DNA of 64,000 nt from Solirubrobacteraceae bacterium (GTDB lineage Bacteria; Actinomycetota; Thermoleophilia; Solirubrobacterales; Solirubrobacteraceae), in contig JAUJOF010000011.1 in the NCBI GenBank assembly GCA_030447785.1, positions 13,204 through 77,203 of the forward strand. The letters are read 5' to 3'. Position numbers and translations under genes: made by a program. Within the stretch, counting starts at the first letter, position 1, and each line of letters begins with the position of its first letter. The notes under the pieces are model-generated. The model made no database searches. It saw nothing but the letters and a program-made list of their open reading frames with translations, and was not told the origin of the DNA. Positions 1 to 9,663 of the stretch are shown here, one piece after another.

Positions 1-2
1 TG

Positions 3-2588
3 CCCACCGCCACGGCGGAGCTGAAGAACAAGTACTCCTCCACCGGCTGGGACGTCGAGGAGGCCATCCGCCAGTACCGCGAGGATCGCGACCCGCGCAA
101 CGTCCTGCTCGGCGAGCGCGCGCTCGTGCACTTCGCCCTCGACGGCGACCTGGCCTACATGACCACCCGCCTGGCCGGGGAGGGCACCCGCTTCCTGCCC
201 TTCAACCAGGGCTCGGGCGGGCCGGGCGCCTACGGCGGGAGGGGCAACCCGCTCACGGGAGGGACCGGCCACCCGACCGCTTACGTCTGGGAGCAGGTGT
301 GGGAGCGCGACACGTGGCTGGAGCTGCTCGACGACTTCGTCTTCGACGAGGGCGAGGGGCCGGCCCGCAGCATCGTCTTTCCCCGCTACCACCAGTGGGA
401 CGTCGTGCGCGACTGCGCCGCCCACGCCCGCGTGCACGGCGCCGGGCAGAGCTACCTCATCCAGCACTCGACCGGCTCGGGCAAGACCAAGGAGATCGCC
501 TGGCTGGCCCACGACCTCTCGACGCTGCACGACGACGCCGGCCGGCTGATCTTCGACAAGGTCATCGTCATCACCGACCGGCGCGTGCTGGACGCCCAGC
601 TACAGCGCCAGGTGCGCGCCTTCGCGCAGACCTCCACGGCCGTGGTGGAGATCGACCAGGACTCCGGGCAGCTGCTCGCGGCGCTCACCGGGCAGGCGGC
701 CAAGGTCGTCATCACCACGCTGCAGAAGTTCCCCTTCGTGCTCGCCAAGCTCGCCGGCGACGACCGCGCCCAGGCGCTCAAGGACGGGCGCTACGCGGTG
801 ATCGTCGACGAGGCGCACTCCTCGCAGTCCGGGCAGGCGGCGGTCGACCTCAAGGCGGTGGTCGGCGCGCGCTCGGTCGCCGACCTCGACCTCGACGCCG
901 ACCAGTCCGACGGTGTCCCGGCCGAGCTGCTGGCGCAGATGGCCGCCCGCGGCCAGCAGCCCAACATCAGCTACTTCGCCTTCACCGCCACCCCGAAGGG
1001 CCGCACGCTCGAGCTGTTCGGGACGCCGACCGGCGACGGCGACGCGCCCTACGCGCCGTTTCACGTCTACTCGATGCGCCAGGCCATCGAGGAGGGCTTC
1101 ATCCTCGACGTGCTGCGCAACTACACGACCTACGAGCAGCTCTACAAGCTCGAGGCCCAGGCCGAGAAGGAGCTGCCCAAGGGCAAGGCGCAGTCGAGGA
1201 TCGCCGCCTACGCGAGGTTTCACGCCTACGCCAAGGACCAGAAGGCCCGCGTCGTCGTCGACCACTACACGCGCGTCGCGCGTCCGCACCTGGGTGGGGA
1301 GGCCAAGGCGATGGTCGTGACGGCCAGCCGCGAGGAGGCGGTGCGCTACAAGCAGGCGCTCGACCGCCTCATCGAGGCGGAGGGCATCGAGGACGTGCGC
1401 ATCCTCGTCGCCTTCTCCGGCGAGGTGGAGATCAAGGACCCCGACGCGGCCGACGTCGGGGAAACCTACCGCGAGGCGCAGATGAACACCGTGGACGGCC
1501 GGCCGGTGCCCGAGTCGCGCCTGCCCGCCGAGTTCGACCGGCCGCAGTACGGCGTGCTGATCGTCGCCGAGAAGTACCAGACCGGCTTCGACCAGCCCAA
1601 GCTCGTGGCCATGTACGTCGACAAGCCGCTGAGCGGCGTCAACGCCGTGCAGACCCTCTCGCGGCTCAACCGGGTGCACCCGGGCAAGGAGGAGACCTTC
1701 GTCCTGGACTTCGTCAACGACGCCGAGGACGTGCTCGCCGCCTTCGAGCGGTACTTCGGGCGCACCGAGGCGCTGCCGTCAGACCCCAATCTGCTCGCCG
1801 ACGCCGCGCAGACGGTGCTGGACCGCGGCGTTATCGACGAGGCCGAGATCGACGCCTTCGCCGACGTCTACGCGCCCGACGCCTCACACCACCTGCTCAG
1901 CGCGCGCAGCCAGAACTCGTACGCCGCGGCGCAGGAGCTCGAGGCCGACGAGCGCTTCGAGCTGCGCTCGGACCTCGACCGCTTCGTGCGCTTCTACAAG
2001 TTCCTCAGCCAGGTGGTGCCCTACCTCGCCGTCGAGCACGAGAAGCTCTTCCAGTTCGCGCGCTTCCTCGCGCTGCGCCTGCAGACCCACGCCGAGGGCG
2101 GCGTCTCGGTGGCCGACTCGATCGAGCTCACCCACTACCGGCTCGTCGAGGGCGACAGCGCCGACCTGGGCCTGAGTGGCGGCGAGCCCGCCGAGCCGCT
2201 GACCTCCATCGGCGGCGACGGCACCGGAGCCGGCGGCGGGGAGGTGCCGATGGGCCTGCTCGGCGAGCTGGTCGAGATGTTCAACGAGCGCTTCGGCGCC
2301 GAGCTATCGGACGCCGACGCCGTGCGCCCGGTGGCCCACCTGATCGACAAGGCCGCGGAGATCGGCGAGGGGGAGGGCCTGCGCGCCCAGGCGGTCGGCA
2401 ACAGCTTCGCCGACTTCGAGCGTGGCAAGGAGGACGTGCTCATCAACGCCACCCTGCAGGTCAAGGACGTCAACGACGCCATCCTCCAGAAGCTGCTCGA
2501 CGACGAGGTGGTGCGCGGGCAGATGACCCATCTGGTGATGCGCAGCCTGTACGACCGCTACACGGGCGGGGAGCAGGCCGGGGCCTGA
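3..2588 (+). CDS. hsdR: Type I restriction endonuclease R subunit (HsdR), 5' end outside window
   Basis: Frame is open from base 3 (PTATAELKNKYSSTGWDVEEAIRQYRED...); helicase motifs HSTGSGKT, VDEAHSSQSG, FTATPKGRTLELFG, QTGFDQPKL. Confidence 0.93.
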   Translation, partial: PTATAELKNKYSSTGWDVEEAIRQYREDRDPRNVLLGERALVHFALDGDLAYMTTRLAGEGTRFLPFNQGSGGPGAYGGRGNPLTGGTGHPTAYVWEQVWERDTWLELLDDFVFDEGEGPARSIVFPRYHQWDVVRDCAAHARVHGAGQSYLIQHSTGSGKTKEIAWLAHDLSTLHDDAGRLIFDKVIVITDRRVLDAQLQRQVRAFAQTSTAVVEIDQDSGQLLAALTGQAAKVVITTLQKFPFVLAKLAGDDRAQALKDGRYAVIVDEAHSSQSGQAAVDLKAVVGARSVADLDLDADQSDGVPAELLAQMAARGQQPNISYFAFTATPKGRTLELFGTPTGDGDAPYAPFHVYSMRQAIEEGFILDVLRNYTTYEQLYKLEAQAEKELPKGKAQSRIAAYARFHAYAKDQKARVVVDHYTRVARPHLGGEAKAMVVTASREEAVRYKQALDRLIEAEGIEDVRILVAFSGEVEIKDPDAADVGETYREAQMNTVDGRPVPESRLPAEFDRPQYGVLIVAEKYQTGFDQPKLVAMYVDKPLSGVNAVQTLSRLNRVHPGKEETFVLDFVNDAEDVLAAFERYFGRTEALPSDPNLLADAAQTVLDRGVIDEAEIDAFADVYAPDASHHLLSARSQNSYAAAQELEADERFELRSDLDRFVRFYKFLSQVVPYLAVEHEKLFQFARFLALRLQTHAEGGVSVADSIELTHYRLVEGDSADLGLSGGEPAEPLTSIGGDGTGAGGGEVPMGLLGELVEMFNERFGAELSDADAVRPVAHLIDKAAEIGEGEGLRAQAVGNSFADFERGKEDVLINATLQVKDVNDAILQKLLDDEVVRGQMTHLVMRSLYDRYTGGEQAGA

Positions 2589-2663
2589 TCCGCGTCGCCG
2601 GGAGCGTTTTCCTTTGGCCGGGGGCGTCCCGGGCGAGGCCGTCATACGCGCTAAGCTCATCGT

Positions 2664-2915
2664 ATGACAATGCTCAGCTTCCGGGTCCCCGAGGACGAAG
2701 CGGCGGAGGCACAGCGCTGGGCCGAAGCCTGTGGTGTCGCTCGCTCCGAGCTCCTACGCGAGGCCCTGCACCGACACCTCGTCGCGCTGCGCAACGAGGG
2801 CGACGCGGCGACGTGGGAGCAATCGCCTGCCAGCGACAGCGAGCTGGCGCTCGGTGGGATCGCAGACTGGGGCCCGGCCGAGGACTGGGCCGACTGGAAC
2901 GATGCGTCGCGGTGA
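2664..2915 (+). CDS. Ribbon-helix-helix-like antitoxin, partner of downstream MazF-like toxin
   Basis: 83 aa, N-terminus MTMLSFRVPEDEAAEAQRWAEACGVARSELLREALHRHL is RHH-like; 14-bp overlap with next ORF. Confidence 0.7.
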   Translation: MTMLSFRVPEDEAAEAQRWAEACGVARSELLREALHRHLVALRNEGDAATWEQSPASDSELALGGIADWGPAEDWADWNDASR

Positions 2916-3210
2916 GGTGTGGTTCGCCGCGACCCCCGGCGGCGATCGCCCGGTCCTGGTGCTCACCCGCGACCCCGTGGCCGGGCGTATAGGGTCGGTC
3001 GTCGTCGCGGCGCTCACGCGCACCCGGCGCGACCTGGTCTCCGAGGTGGTCCTCACCGCGGCACGCGACGGCGTCCCCACGGACTGCGTCGTGAGCCTCG
3101 ACAACGTGCACACCATTCCGCGCACGGTGTTCCGCCGGCGCATCGTGGCGCTCTCGCCGGCTCGCATGGCCGAGGCCTGCCGGGCCCTGCGCGACGCCAC
3201 CGCGTGCTGA
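2902..3210 (+). CDS. PemK/MazF-family toxin
   Basis: ATG at 2902: MRRGEVWFAATPGGDRPVLVLTRDPVAGR...LDNVHTIPRTVFRRRI, typical MazF/PemK pattern. Confidence 0.8.
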   Translation: MRRGEVWFAATPGGDRPVLVLTRDPVAGRIGSVVVAALTRTRRDLVSEVVLTAARDGVPTDCVVSLDNVHTIPRTVFRRRIVALSPARMAEACRALRDATAC

Positions 3211-3321
3211 CGACGAGCGGGGGTGACGTCCGTCCCCTCCACGCGTATCGTCGCCCGCTCTTTGCTCGCGCAACCACCTGGAGATAGACGCAGCGACGAC
3301 CCGAGGCGAGGAGCAGGCGAC

Positions 3322-3399
3322 ATGTTCGAGGAGATCAGGGGCCGCCCGGCGGTCACCACCCGCGAGGTGCTCATCCGCCCCGGCAAGCAGCCCTTGTGA
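3322..3399 (+). pseudogene. Collapsed SDR gene remnant (first ~13 and last ~12 codons of an SDR joined in frame)
   Basis: MFEEIRGRPAVTTREVLIRPGKQPL* matches both ends of the intact SDR at 9664-10407 (MSDEISGRTAVIT...NEVLIRPAEQPL*); upstream leader also similar. Confidence 0.65.
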
Positions 3400-4748
3400 G
3401 CACGGGCGCGCCGGCCGGCCGCCCGGCCCGCCGCCGCCGGCGGCGCTCGTGGTACGTCTATGACTGGGCCAACTCCGCGTTCGCGACCTCGGTCGCCGGC
3501 GTCTTCCTCGGGCCCTACCTCACCGAGCTGGCGCAGACTGCGGCCGACCCCGACGGGTTCGTCCGGCCACTGGACATCGCGCTGCGGGCCGAGGCGATCT
3601 ACCCCTACCTGGTCTCGCTGGCCGCGCTGGGCCAGATCATCCTCATGCCGGTGGTGGCCTCGATCGCCGATCGCACCGGTCGGCGGCGCCTCACGCTGGG
3701 CCTCACCGCGTTCCTGGGCGCCTTCGCCACCATGGCGCTGTGGTTCGTGCAGGGTGAGGCCTACCTGCTGGGCGGGGGCCTGTTCGTGCTGGCCGCCGTC
3801 GCCTTCGGCTGCTCGGTGTCGGTCTACAACGCCTTCCTGCCCGGCCTGGCTCCGCCCGAGGAGCGCGACACGGTCTCCGCGCGCGGCTGGGCGCTGGGCT
3901 ACGTGGGCGGCGGACTGCTGCTGGCGGCGCACCTGGCGCTGTTCACGCTGGCCGAGAGGGACGTGGTCGCCCTTCAGCAGTCCGAGGCCGTGCGCCTCAG
4001 CCTGCTCAGCGGCGGAGCGTGGTGGGCGCTGTTCACGATCGTCCCCCTGGTGGGCCTGCGCAGCGGGCGGGCGTCGGCGGGCGCGGCGCCCCCGCAGCCG
4101 CCGGCGCTGTCCGGTGACCACAGCGCCCGCGCCGCCCTGCGCGAGCTGCGCGGCGCGCCGATGGTGCTCCTGTTCCTGGGGGCCTACCTGCTCTACAACG
4201 ACGGCCTGCAGACCGTGGTCTCCCAGGCCGCGGTCTTCTCCACGGAGGAGCTCGAGCTGGGCCAGGGCGTCGTCGCGGCCGCCTTCCTGATCGTCCAGTT
4301 CGCCGCGATCGGCGGCGCGCTGGCCCTCGGCGCCCTGGCCGTGCGCCACGGCGCCAAGCGGGTGATCCTGGTCAGCCTGGTGGTGTGGATCGCCGTGCTG
4401 GGCGTCGCGGTCGTGCTGCCCGCGGGCCAGGCCGCGCCGTTGATCGTGCTCTCCGTGCTCATCGGTGTGGTCCTGGGCGGTACCCAGGCCCTCTCGCGCT
4501 CGCTGTTCAGCCACATGGCGCCCGCCGGGCGGGAGGCCGCGGCCTTCAGCCTGTTCGAGATCGCCGGCCGGGGAACGACCTGGCTGGGCCCGCTGCTGTT
4601 CGGCCTGTCCGTGCAGCTCACGGGCAGCTACCGGGTGGCCATCGCCTCGCTGCTGGTCTTCTTCGTCGCCGGCTTCGCGGCGCTCGCGCTGTGCGACGTG
4701 CGCCGGGCGGTGGCCCAGGCGGGCAACGTCGTGCCCGAGCGGCTGTGA
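3396..4748 (+). CDS. MFS transporter, UMF1 family
   Basis: 450 aa, YVYDWANSAFATSVAGVFLGPYLT, about 12 hydrophobic segments. Confidence 0.85.
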   Translation: MSTGAPAGRPARRRRRRSWYVYDWANSAFATSVAGVFLGPYLTELAQTAADPDGFVRPLDIALRAEAIYPYLVSLAALGQIILMPVVASIADRTGRRRLTLGLTAFLGAFATMALWFVQGEAYLLGGGLFVLAAVAFGCSVSVYNAFLPGLAPPEERDTVSARGWALGYVGGGLLLAAHLALFTLAERDVVALQQSEAVRLSLLSGGAWWALFTIVPLVGLRSGRASAGAAPPQPPALSGDHSARAALRELRGAPMVLLFLGAYLLYNDGLQTVVSQAAVFSTEELELGQGVVAAAFLIVQFAAIGGALALGALAVRHGAKRVILVSLVVWIAVLGVAVVLPAGQAAPLIVLSVLIGVVLGGTQALSRSLFSHMAPAGREAAAFSLFEIAGRGTTWLGPLLFGLSVQLTGSYRVAIASLLVFFVAGFAALALCDVRRAVAQAGNVVPERL

Positions 4749-4780
4749 TCAGCGCCTGCGGGTAAGCCCCGTGTGTCGCG

Positions 4781-4989
4781 TTATGCCATGACCGTCCCTA
4801 CGGTGGAGCGTCGCTCGGGGAGCGGATCGAGACGCAATTCCTCCTCGAGGTGCAGGGCGAGCGCCTCGCGCATGCCAGCTTCGGCCTCCTCGACGGTGTC
4901 GCCGACGGAGTGGCAGCCAGGTACGTCAGGGGAGGATGCGCTTCAGCTTCCGTCGTCTGCTTGCTCATAGACCACTTGTAGGTCGTCAC
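4781..4989 (-). pseudogene. HicB-family antitoxin, decayed (frameshift near 4976 and in-frame TGA at 4943-4945)
   Basis: Minus-strand conceptual reading VTTYK(fs)VVYEQADDGS*SASSPDVPGCHSVGDTVEEAEAGMREALALHLEEELRLDPLPERRSTVGTVMA is a HicB pattern. Confidence 0.7.
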
Positions 4990-5089
4990 CGAAGGTCCGA
5001 CCTGGAACAGCTCCGTGCGGCAGGGAGGGTGTCCCCGACCTATTCCCCGGGTGGCCCAACAGGCGGCGCCCAGCGGCGATAATCCTCCC

Positions 5090-5989
5090 ATGTCCCGCAC
5101 ACCCCTCATCCTCGTCGCGGTGCTGGCCGCCCTCGCGCTTCCCGCGGGCGCCTCCGCCGCTCCCGTCTCCGCGCTCGATCGGACCCTGGTCTGGGTGAGC
5201 GGGGAGTTCGGTTCCCAGGTGCTCATGCAGCGCACGTCCGACGGTCGCGTCGAGCGGGTCCCTGGTGCGCCCGTGGCGCAGGCCTACCGCTCCATCGACC
5301 TGGGCCGGGACGGCTCGAACCGTCTCGTGCTCACCTACCTGCGCTGCGACCGGGGCAAGGGCTGCGTCGCGCGGCGCGACGATCTGCGCGCTCGGCGGGC
5401 GAGCATCCGCGGGCTGATGCCCCGGAACTGCTCGCTCACCGTCGCGCCCGCCCTGTGGCGCACGCGTACGGCCTACGGGCTGGCCTGTCGCACGGCCTCT
5501 CGCTCGGGCCTGTACGTCCGCACGAGCTCGGGCTCGACGCGGCGCATGGCGCTGCCGCGCGACGCGACGCGGGCGGGGGCGACCTCGATCACGCGCGTGG
5601 ACCTGCGCGGCAGCGAGGTGGCCGCGGTGGCCGCCGACATCTATGAGTACGCCTTCGCGCAGAGCGTGAACGGCTCGCGGATGCGCTCTTTCCTGGCCGC
5701 GGCGTCGGAGGGCGAGAGTGACGCCCACGTGCGCGGGCTGGCGCTGGGCGCCGGCGGCGCGCTGTGGGCGCTGACCAACGCCGAGCACACGGGCGACCCG
5801 CGCGAGTCGATCCTCTACCGCCTGGAGGGCTCGTGCCGGCAGTTCCAGCGGCTCGTGAACCCCAGCCCCGCGGACCCGGAGGCCGACTTCCCGGCCGACG
5901 GCATGGGGGTCGACCACCGCACCGTCCACCTCAGCAGGCCGGACGCGGGGATCGTGGCCCACGACTTCGCGCCCGACTTCCCTTGCTGA
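5090..5989 (+). CDS. Secreted hypothetical protein
   Basis: ATG 5090, signal peptide MSRTPLILVAVLAALALPAGASAAP. Confidence 0.6.
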   Translation: MSRTPLILVAVLAALALPAGASAAPVSALDRTLVWVSGEFGSQVLMQRTSDGRVERVPGAPVAQAYRSIDLGRDGSNRLVLTYLRCDRGKGCVARRDDLRARRASIRGLMPRNCSLTVAPALWRTRTAYGLACRTASRSGLYVRTSSGSTRRMALPRDATRAGATSITRVDLRGSEVAAVAADIYEYAFAQSVNGSRMRSFLAAASEGESDAHVRGLALGAGGALWALTNAEHTGDPRESILYRLEGSCRQFQRLVNPSPADPEADFPADGMGVDHRTVHLSRPDAGIVAHDFAPDFPC

Positions 5990-5999
5990 GGGCCCGTAC

Positions 6000-6049
6000 C
6001 GAAACAACTTGCCGTTTGGGCGGGCGGTCCGAACGATCAACTTGTTTCG
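6000..6049. terminator. Nested inverted repeats between convergent genes (possible bidirectional terminator)
   Basis: Outer CGAAACAA (6000-6007)/TTGTTTCG (6042-6049); inner CGTTTGG (6013-6019)/CCGAACG (6029-6035). Confidence 0.45.
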
Positions 6050-6101
6050 CCACGGACCCTGAGCGAGCCGGAGGGTGAGGGCCCCCGGCGCGCGGCGGCC
6101 C

Positions 6102-6955
6102 TCACCCCCGACTGCGATACAGCCGCGTGGTCAACGGCGCGAACACCGCGGTCAGCGCCACCGCCGTGGCCAGGACCACCACGATCTCCCCACCGGGCCA
6201 CGTCCCCTCCATCAGTTCCGCGACGCGGTCACCACGTGCGAGATGGGGTTGACCTCGACGAAGGCCTCCAGCGCGCTGGGCAGCGTGCGGGGATCGACGA
6301 ACACGTTGCTGAGGAAGGTCAGCGGGAAGATACTCATGAACCCCGCGCTCATGACCGCGTTGGGCGTGCGCAGCAGGAGCCCGAGCGTGGTGAAGACCCA
6401 CGACAGCGCGAAGGCGAAGGCGACCACCAGCGCCAGCGCGGCGAGCACGCCGGGCACCCCCGCGCCGGGGCGGAAGCCCAGCGCCACGCCGAGCACGATG
6501 ATCACCGTCCCGGCGACCAGGTAGCGCGCGCTGTCGCCCAGCAGGGCGCCGACCAGGGGCGCCGGGTGCCAGATCGGCAGGGAGCGGAAGTGGTCGACGA
6601 CGCCCTTGGTCAGGTCGGTGTTCAGCGCGACGCCCGAGTAGACGGTGGTGAACAGCACCGACATGACCAGGACGCCGGGCAGGATGAACTGCAGGTACTC
6701 CTGGGTGGAGCCCGAGATCGCGCCGCCGAACAGGAAGGTGAACATCAGGACGAACATCACCGGGGTGATGGTCACGTCCAGCAGCTGCTCGGGGACGTGC
6801 TTGACCTTGAGCATCCCGCGCCAGCCGAAGGTCACGGCGGTGGACAGGGCGCGCCCGGCGCGCGGAGGGCGGGGCGTGGAGGCCAGCGCCCGGCGCAGGG
6901 CGGCCTCCTCGGTGCCGGGGGCGGGCGTCGCGGAGCTCGTGGACGGGCTGCTCAT
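6102..6955 (-). CDS. ABC-2 type transporter permease (DrrB-like), C-terminus frameshifted near 6214-6217
   Basis: MSSPSTSS...[16 protein letters not shown], then [37 protein letters not shown] in another frame; overlaps ATPase gene by ATGA. Confidence 0.85.
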
Positions 6956-7959
6956 GCCGGCTCCTCCTCGGTGATCGCGGGGCGCTGCTCTTGCTGTGCG
7001 TCGGAGGTCCCCTCGGCGGGACGGCCGGTCAGGGCGAGGAACACCTCGTCCAGACTGGGGCGCCCCAGCGAGAAGTCGGCGATGCGCACGCCGGCCCGCG
7101 ACAGCTCGCCGATCGCCTCGGCGGCCTTGTCGCCGTCGGCGCACGGGGCCGACAGGGCGGACGGGTCGGGCTCCAGGCGCACCGGCGTTCCCAGCTCGCG
7201 GGCCAGCAGCCGCTCGGCCTCGGGGCGCTGGGCGCCGTCCAGCAGGCGCACGTGCAGCGCGCCCGAGCCCACCGAGGCCTTGAGCTGGCCGGGGGTGCCC
7301 TCGGCGATCACCCGGCCGCGGTCGATGACGGCGATGCCCTCGGCGAGCTGGTCGGCCTCGTCGAGGTACTGCGTGCACAGCAGGATCGTCGTGCCCTCCG
7401 CGGCGAGCGTGCGGATGATGTCCCACACGTGGTTGCGCGAGCGCGGATCCAGGCCCGTGGTCGGCTCGTCGAGGAACATGAGCCTCGGCGTGACCACGAT
7501 GCTCGCGGCGAGGTCCAGCCGCCGGCGCATGCCGCCCGAGTAGTTCTTGACCAGTCGGCCGGCCGCGTCGGTCAGGCCGAAGGCCTCGAGCAGCTCGTCC
7601 GCCCGGATCCGGGCGCCGCGACGGCCCAGGCCCAGCAGCCGCCCGAGCAGCATGAGGTTCTCGCGTCCGGTGAGGTCCTCGTCCACCGAGGCGAGCTGGC
7701 CGGTGAGGCTGACGAGCCCGCGCACCGTGTCGGCCTCGTCCACGATGTCGTGGCCGAGCACGCGGGCGGAGCCGCCGTCGGGACGCAGCAGCGTGGCGAG
7801 CATGCGAATCGTGGTCGTCTTGCCCGCGCCGTTGGGACCCAGCACGCCGTACACCGACCCGCGGGGCACCGCCAGGTCCACGCCGTCGACCGCCCGGGTG
7901 GCACCGAAGGCCTTGGTCAGGCCCGTGGTCTCGATGGCCAGCGCGCCGTCGGCGGCCAT
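6952..7959 (-). CDS. Daunorubicin-resistance-type ABC transporter ATP-binding protein (DrrA-like)
   Basis: Walker [11 protein letters not shown], signature [13 protein letters not shown], Walker [13 protein letters not shown]. Confidence 0.95.
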   Translation of the reverse strand: MAADGALAIETTGLTKAFGATRAVDGVDLAVPRGSVYGVLGPNGAGKTTTIRMLATLLRPDGGSARVLGHDIVDEADTVRGLVSLTGQLASVDEDLTGRENLMLLGRLLGLGRRGARIRADELLEAFGLTDAAGRLVKNYSGGMRRRLDLAASIVVTPRLMFLDEPTTGLDPRSRNHVWDIIRTLAAEGTTILLCTQYLDEADQLAEGIAVIDRGRVIAEGTPGQLKASVGSGALHVRLLDGAQRPEAERLLARELGTPVRLEPDPSALSAPCADGDKAAEAIGELSRAGVRIADFSLGRPSLDEVFLALTGRPAEGTSDAQQEQRPAITEEEPA

Positions 7960-8285
7960 CACGGCCCCTTCCGGAGGCCCGGGGTTGCGAACATGGTGGT
8001 CATCCAGTGCCCTTCCGTTCTGCGTAGCTTGCCCCCTACGACGGGAGGCGGGGGAGAAACTCATCGGTGGGCGACACCATCCGGCGCCCGCGACTACGGT
8101 CGCGTCGCATGATCGCGCCCTGCGCTCTCACGTAACAGCCCGTGTCCCTGTGACAGCGCGCGGAAGATCCAAGCCCTGCTGACTGGGCGAACTGGAGCGC
8201 TTCGGAGCGAGGCCGGGTTTGACGCGCGGCGGGCCGTCGGAGCCAGGGCCCGTGGCGCTGCCCTACGCGATACCCTACGTCGGTG

Positions 8286-8522
8286 ATGCGCAAGACGAGC
8301 GTCTACCTGACCGAGCGCGAGTCGCGGCGGCTCGCTGAGCTGAGCCACTCCGAGCAGCGACCTCAGGCGGAGATCATCCGGGAGGCGATCGCCGCCTACG
8401 TGCCGCGCGGGCGAAGCGACGGTGAGCTGTCGCTCGCCGCGGGCTTTCGTCGCATCGACGACGATCCGCGCCCTGTCTCCGAGATCCCCGAGGACGAGCT
8501 GCTCGACGGCTTCGGACGGTGA
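8286..8522 (+). CDS. Ribbon-helix-helix antitoxin (VapB-like)
   Basis: MRKTSVYLTERESRRLAELSHSEQRPQAEIIREAIAAYV; 4-bp overlap with PIN-domain gene. Confidence 0.75.
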   Translation: MRKTSVYLTERESRRLAELSHSEQRPQAEIIREAIAAYVPRGRSDGELSLAAGFRRIDDDPRPVSEIPEDELLDGFGR

Positions 8523-8959
8523 CGCTCCTGGTCGACGCGGGGCCGCTCGTGGCCGTGGCCGACGAGCGGGAGCCACGCCGGGGGCAGATCCTCGCCCTCC
8601 TGCGTTCCGAACGAAAGGGGCTGTTCGTTCCGGCCCCGGTCACGGCGGAGATCGACTACCTCCTGGGCCGGCGCTTCGGGCCGCCGGCACGCCGAGCCTT
8701 CCTCCGGGACCTCGCCGAGCGGCGCTTCGAGACACCGGGCCTCGACGCCCGCGACCACGCACAGGCCCTCGAGCTCGATCACCGCTACGCGGACCTCGAC
8801 CTCGGGCTGGCCGACCTGTCCCTCGTCCTCCTGGCCCACAAGCTCGACACTCGGCGGATCCTCACCTTCGACGAGCGCCACTTCCGGGCCGTCCGGCCGC
8901 TGCAGGGCGGAGCCTTCACGCTGCTACCCGCCGACCTCCCGCAGCAGCCCGGGGACTGA
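8519..8959 (+). CDS. PIN-domain toxin (VapC-like)
   Basis: MTLLVDAGPLVAVADERE...VTAEIDYLL...DLGLADLSLVLLA...ILTFDERHF: PIN acidic residues. Confidence 0.82.
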   Translation: MTLLVDAGPLVAVADEREPRRGQILALLRSERKGLFVPAPVTAEIDYLLGRRFGPPARRAFLRDLAERRFETPGLDARDHAQALELDHRYADLDLGLADLSLVLLAHKLDTRRILTFDERHFRAVRPLQGGAFTLLPADLPQQPGD

Positions 8960-9132
8960 TCGCGGTCTCCGTGACGCTAGCGCCCCTGAGCCGGGATCGG
9001 CCGGCCGCGGACTCGGTGACTCCGTCGACGCGACGCCGGACGGCCCGATCGTCCTAGAGGTCGGGCGGAATCGACGCGGAGTTGTCACAAAGGCCTCTGG
9101 TGTCGAAACGCTCGCCTCGTCACGATCGGCCT

Positions 9133-9510
9133 ATGCAGCCGATCGAAATCGTGCACGGTGAGATGCTCCAGGGCGACTCGCCGCAGTGGGATCCGCTGCT
9201 CGAGGTCGCTCCCGAGCTCATCGACCACTTCATGTGGATGTTCGAGGTCGAGACTCAGGATGGGCGGCGCCTGCACGCGTTCAAGCACATCTCGACGCGT
9301 TGCTACCTGCACCTCGACCACCGCGCCAACGCATTCGTCTACGTCGGCGACCAGCGCTACCGACGGATCGATCTCGCCTTCCTCCTCGAGGAGGCACTGC
9401 GGCCGTGGTGGGAGAAGCTCGACGCGACACCGGAGGAGGTGGCGACGTGCTGGGCGGTGATCCAGCGGGCCAGACGGCACGCGGCCGGTGATGACACCCC
9501 GATGGCCTGA
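9133..9510 (+). CDS. Hypothetical protein
   Basis: MQPIEIVHGEMLQGDSPQWDPLLEVAPELIDHFMWMFEVE...; coherent composition, no recognised domain. Confidence 0.5.
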   Translation: MQPIEIVHGEMLQGDSPQWDPLLEVAPELIDHFMWMFEVETQDGRRLHAFKHISTRCYLHLDHRANAFVYVGDQRYRRIDLAFLLEEALRPWWEKLDATPEEVATCWAVIQRARRHAAGDDTPMA

Positions 9511-9663
9511 TGGCCAAGCGCATCCGCGACGGCCGCAAGCAGCGACGCACGGGTGTGGACCAAGGTCCGCGGGCTGGCACTCGGCTCCCACCGCCGCCTG
9601 TTTGCGGACGCAACCACATGGAGAGAGCGGCGGCGACCAGGCAGCGAGCGAGAGCAGGGCGTC

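Noticed and set aside
299-2992. Long overlapping and antisense ORFs (e.g. 299-2992 +, 600-1679 -, 2754-4514 -, 23619-25505 +, 50961-53870 +, 61836-63818 -)
   Set aside because: Arg/Ala/Pro/Gly/His-rich translations opposite or out of frame with recognisable genes; typical of high-GC DNA.
4943-4945. In-frame TGA in the HicB-like gene as a third selenocysteine codon
   Set aside because: The position is not a conserved redox cysteine and the gene also has a frameshift, so nonsense decay fits better.
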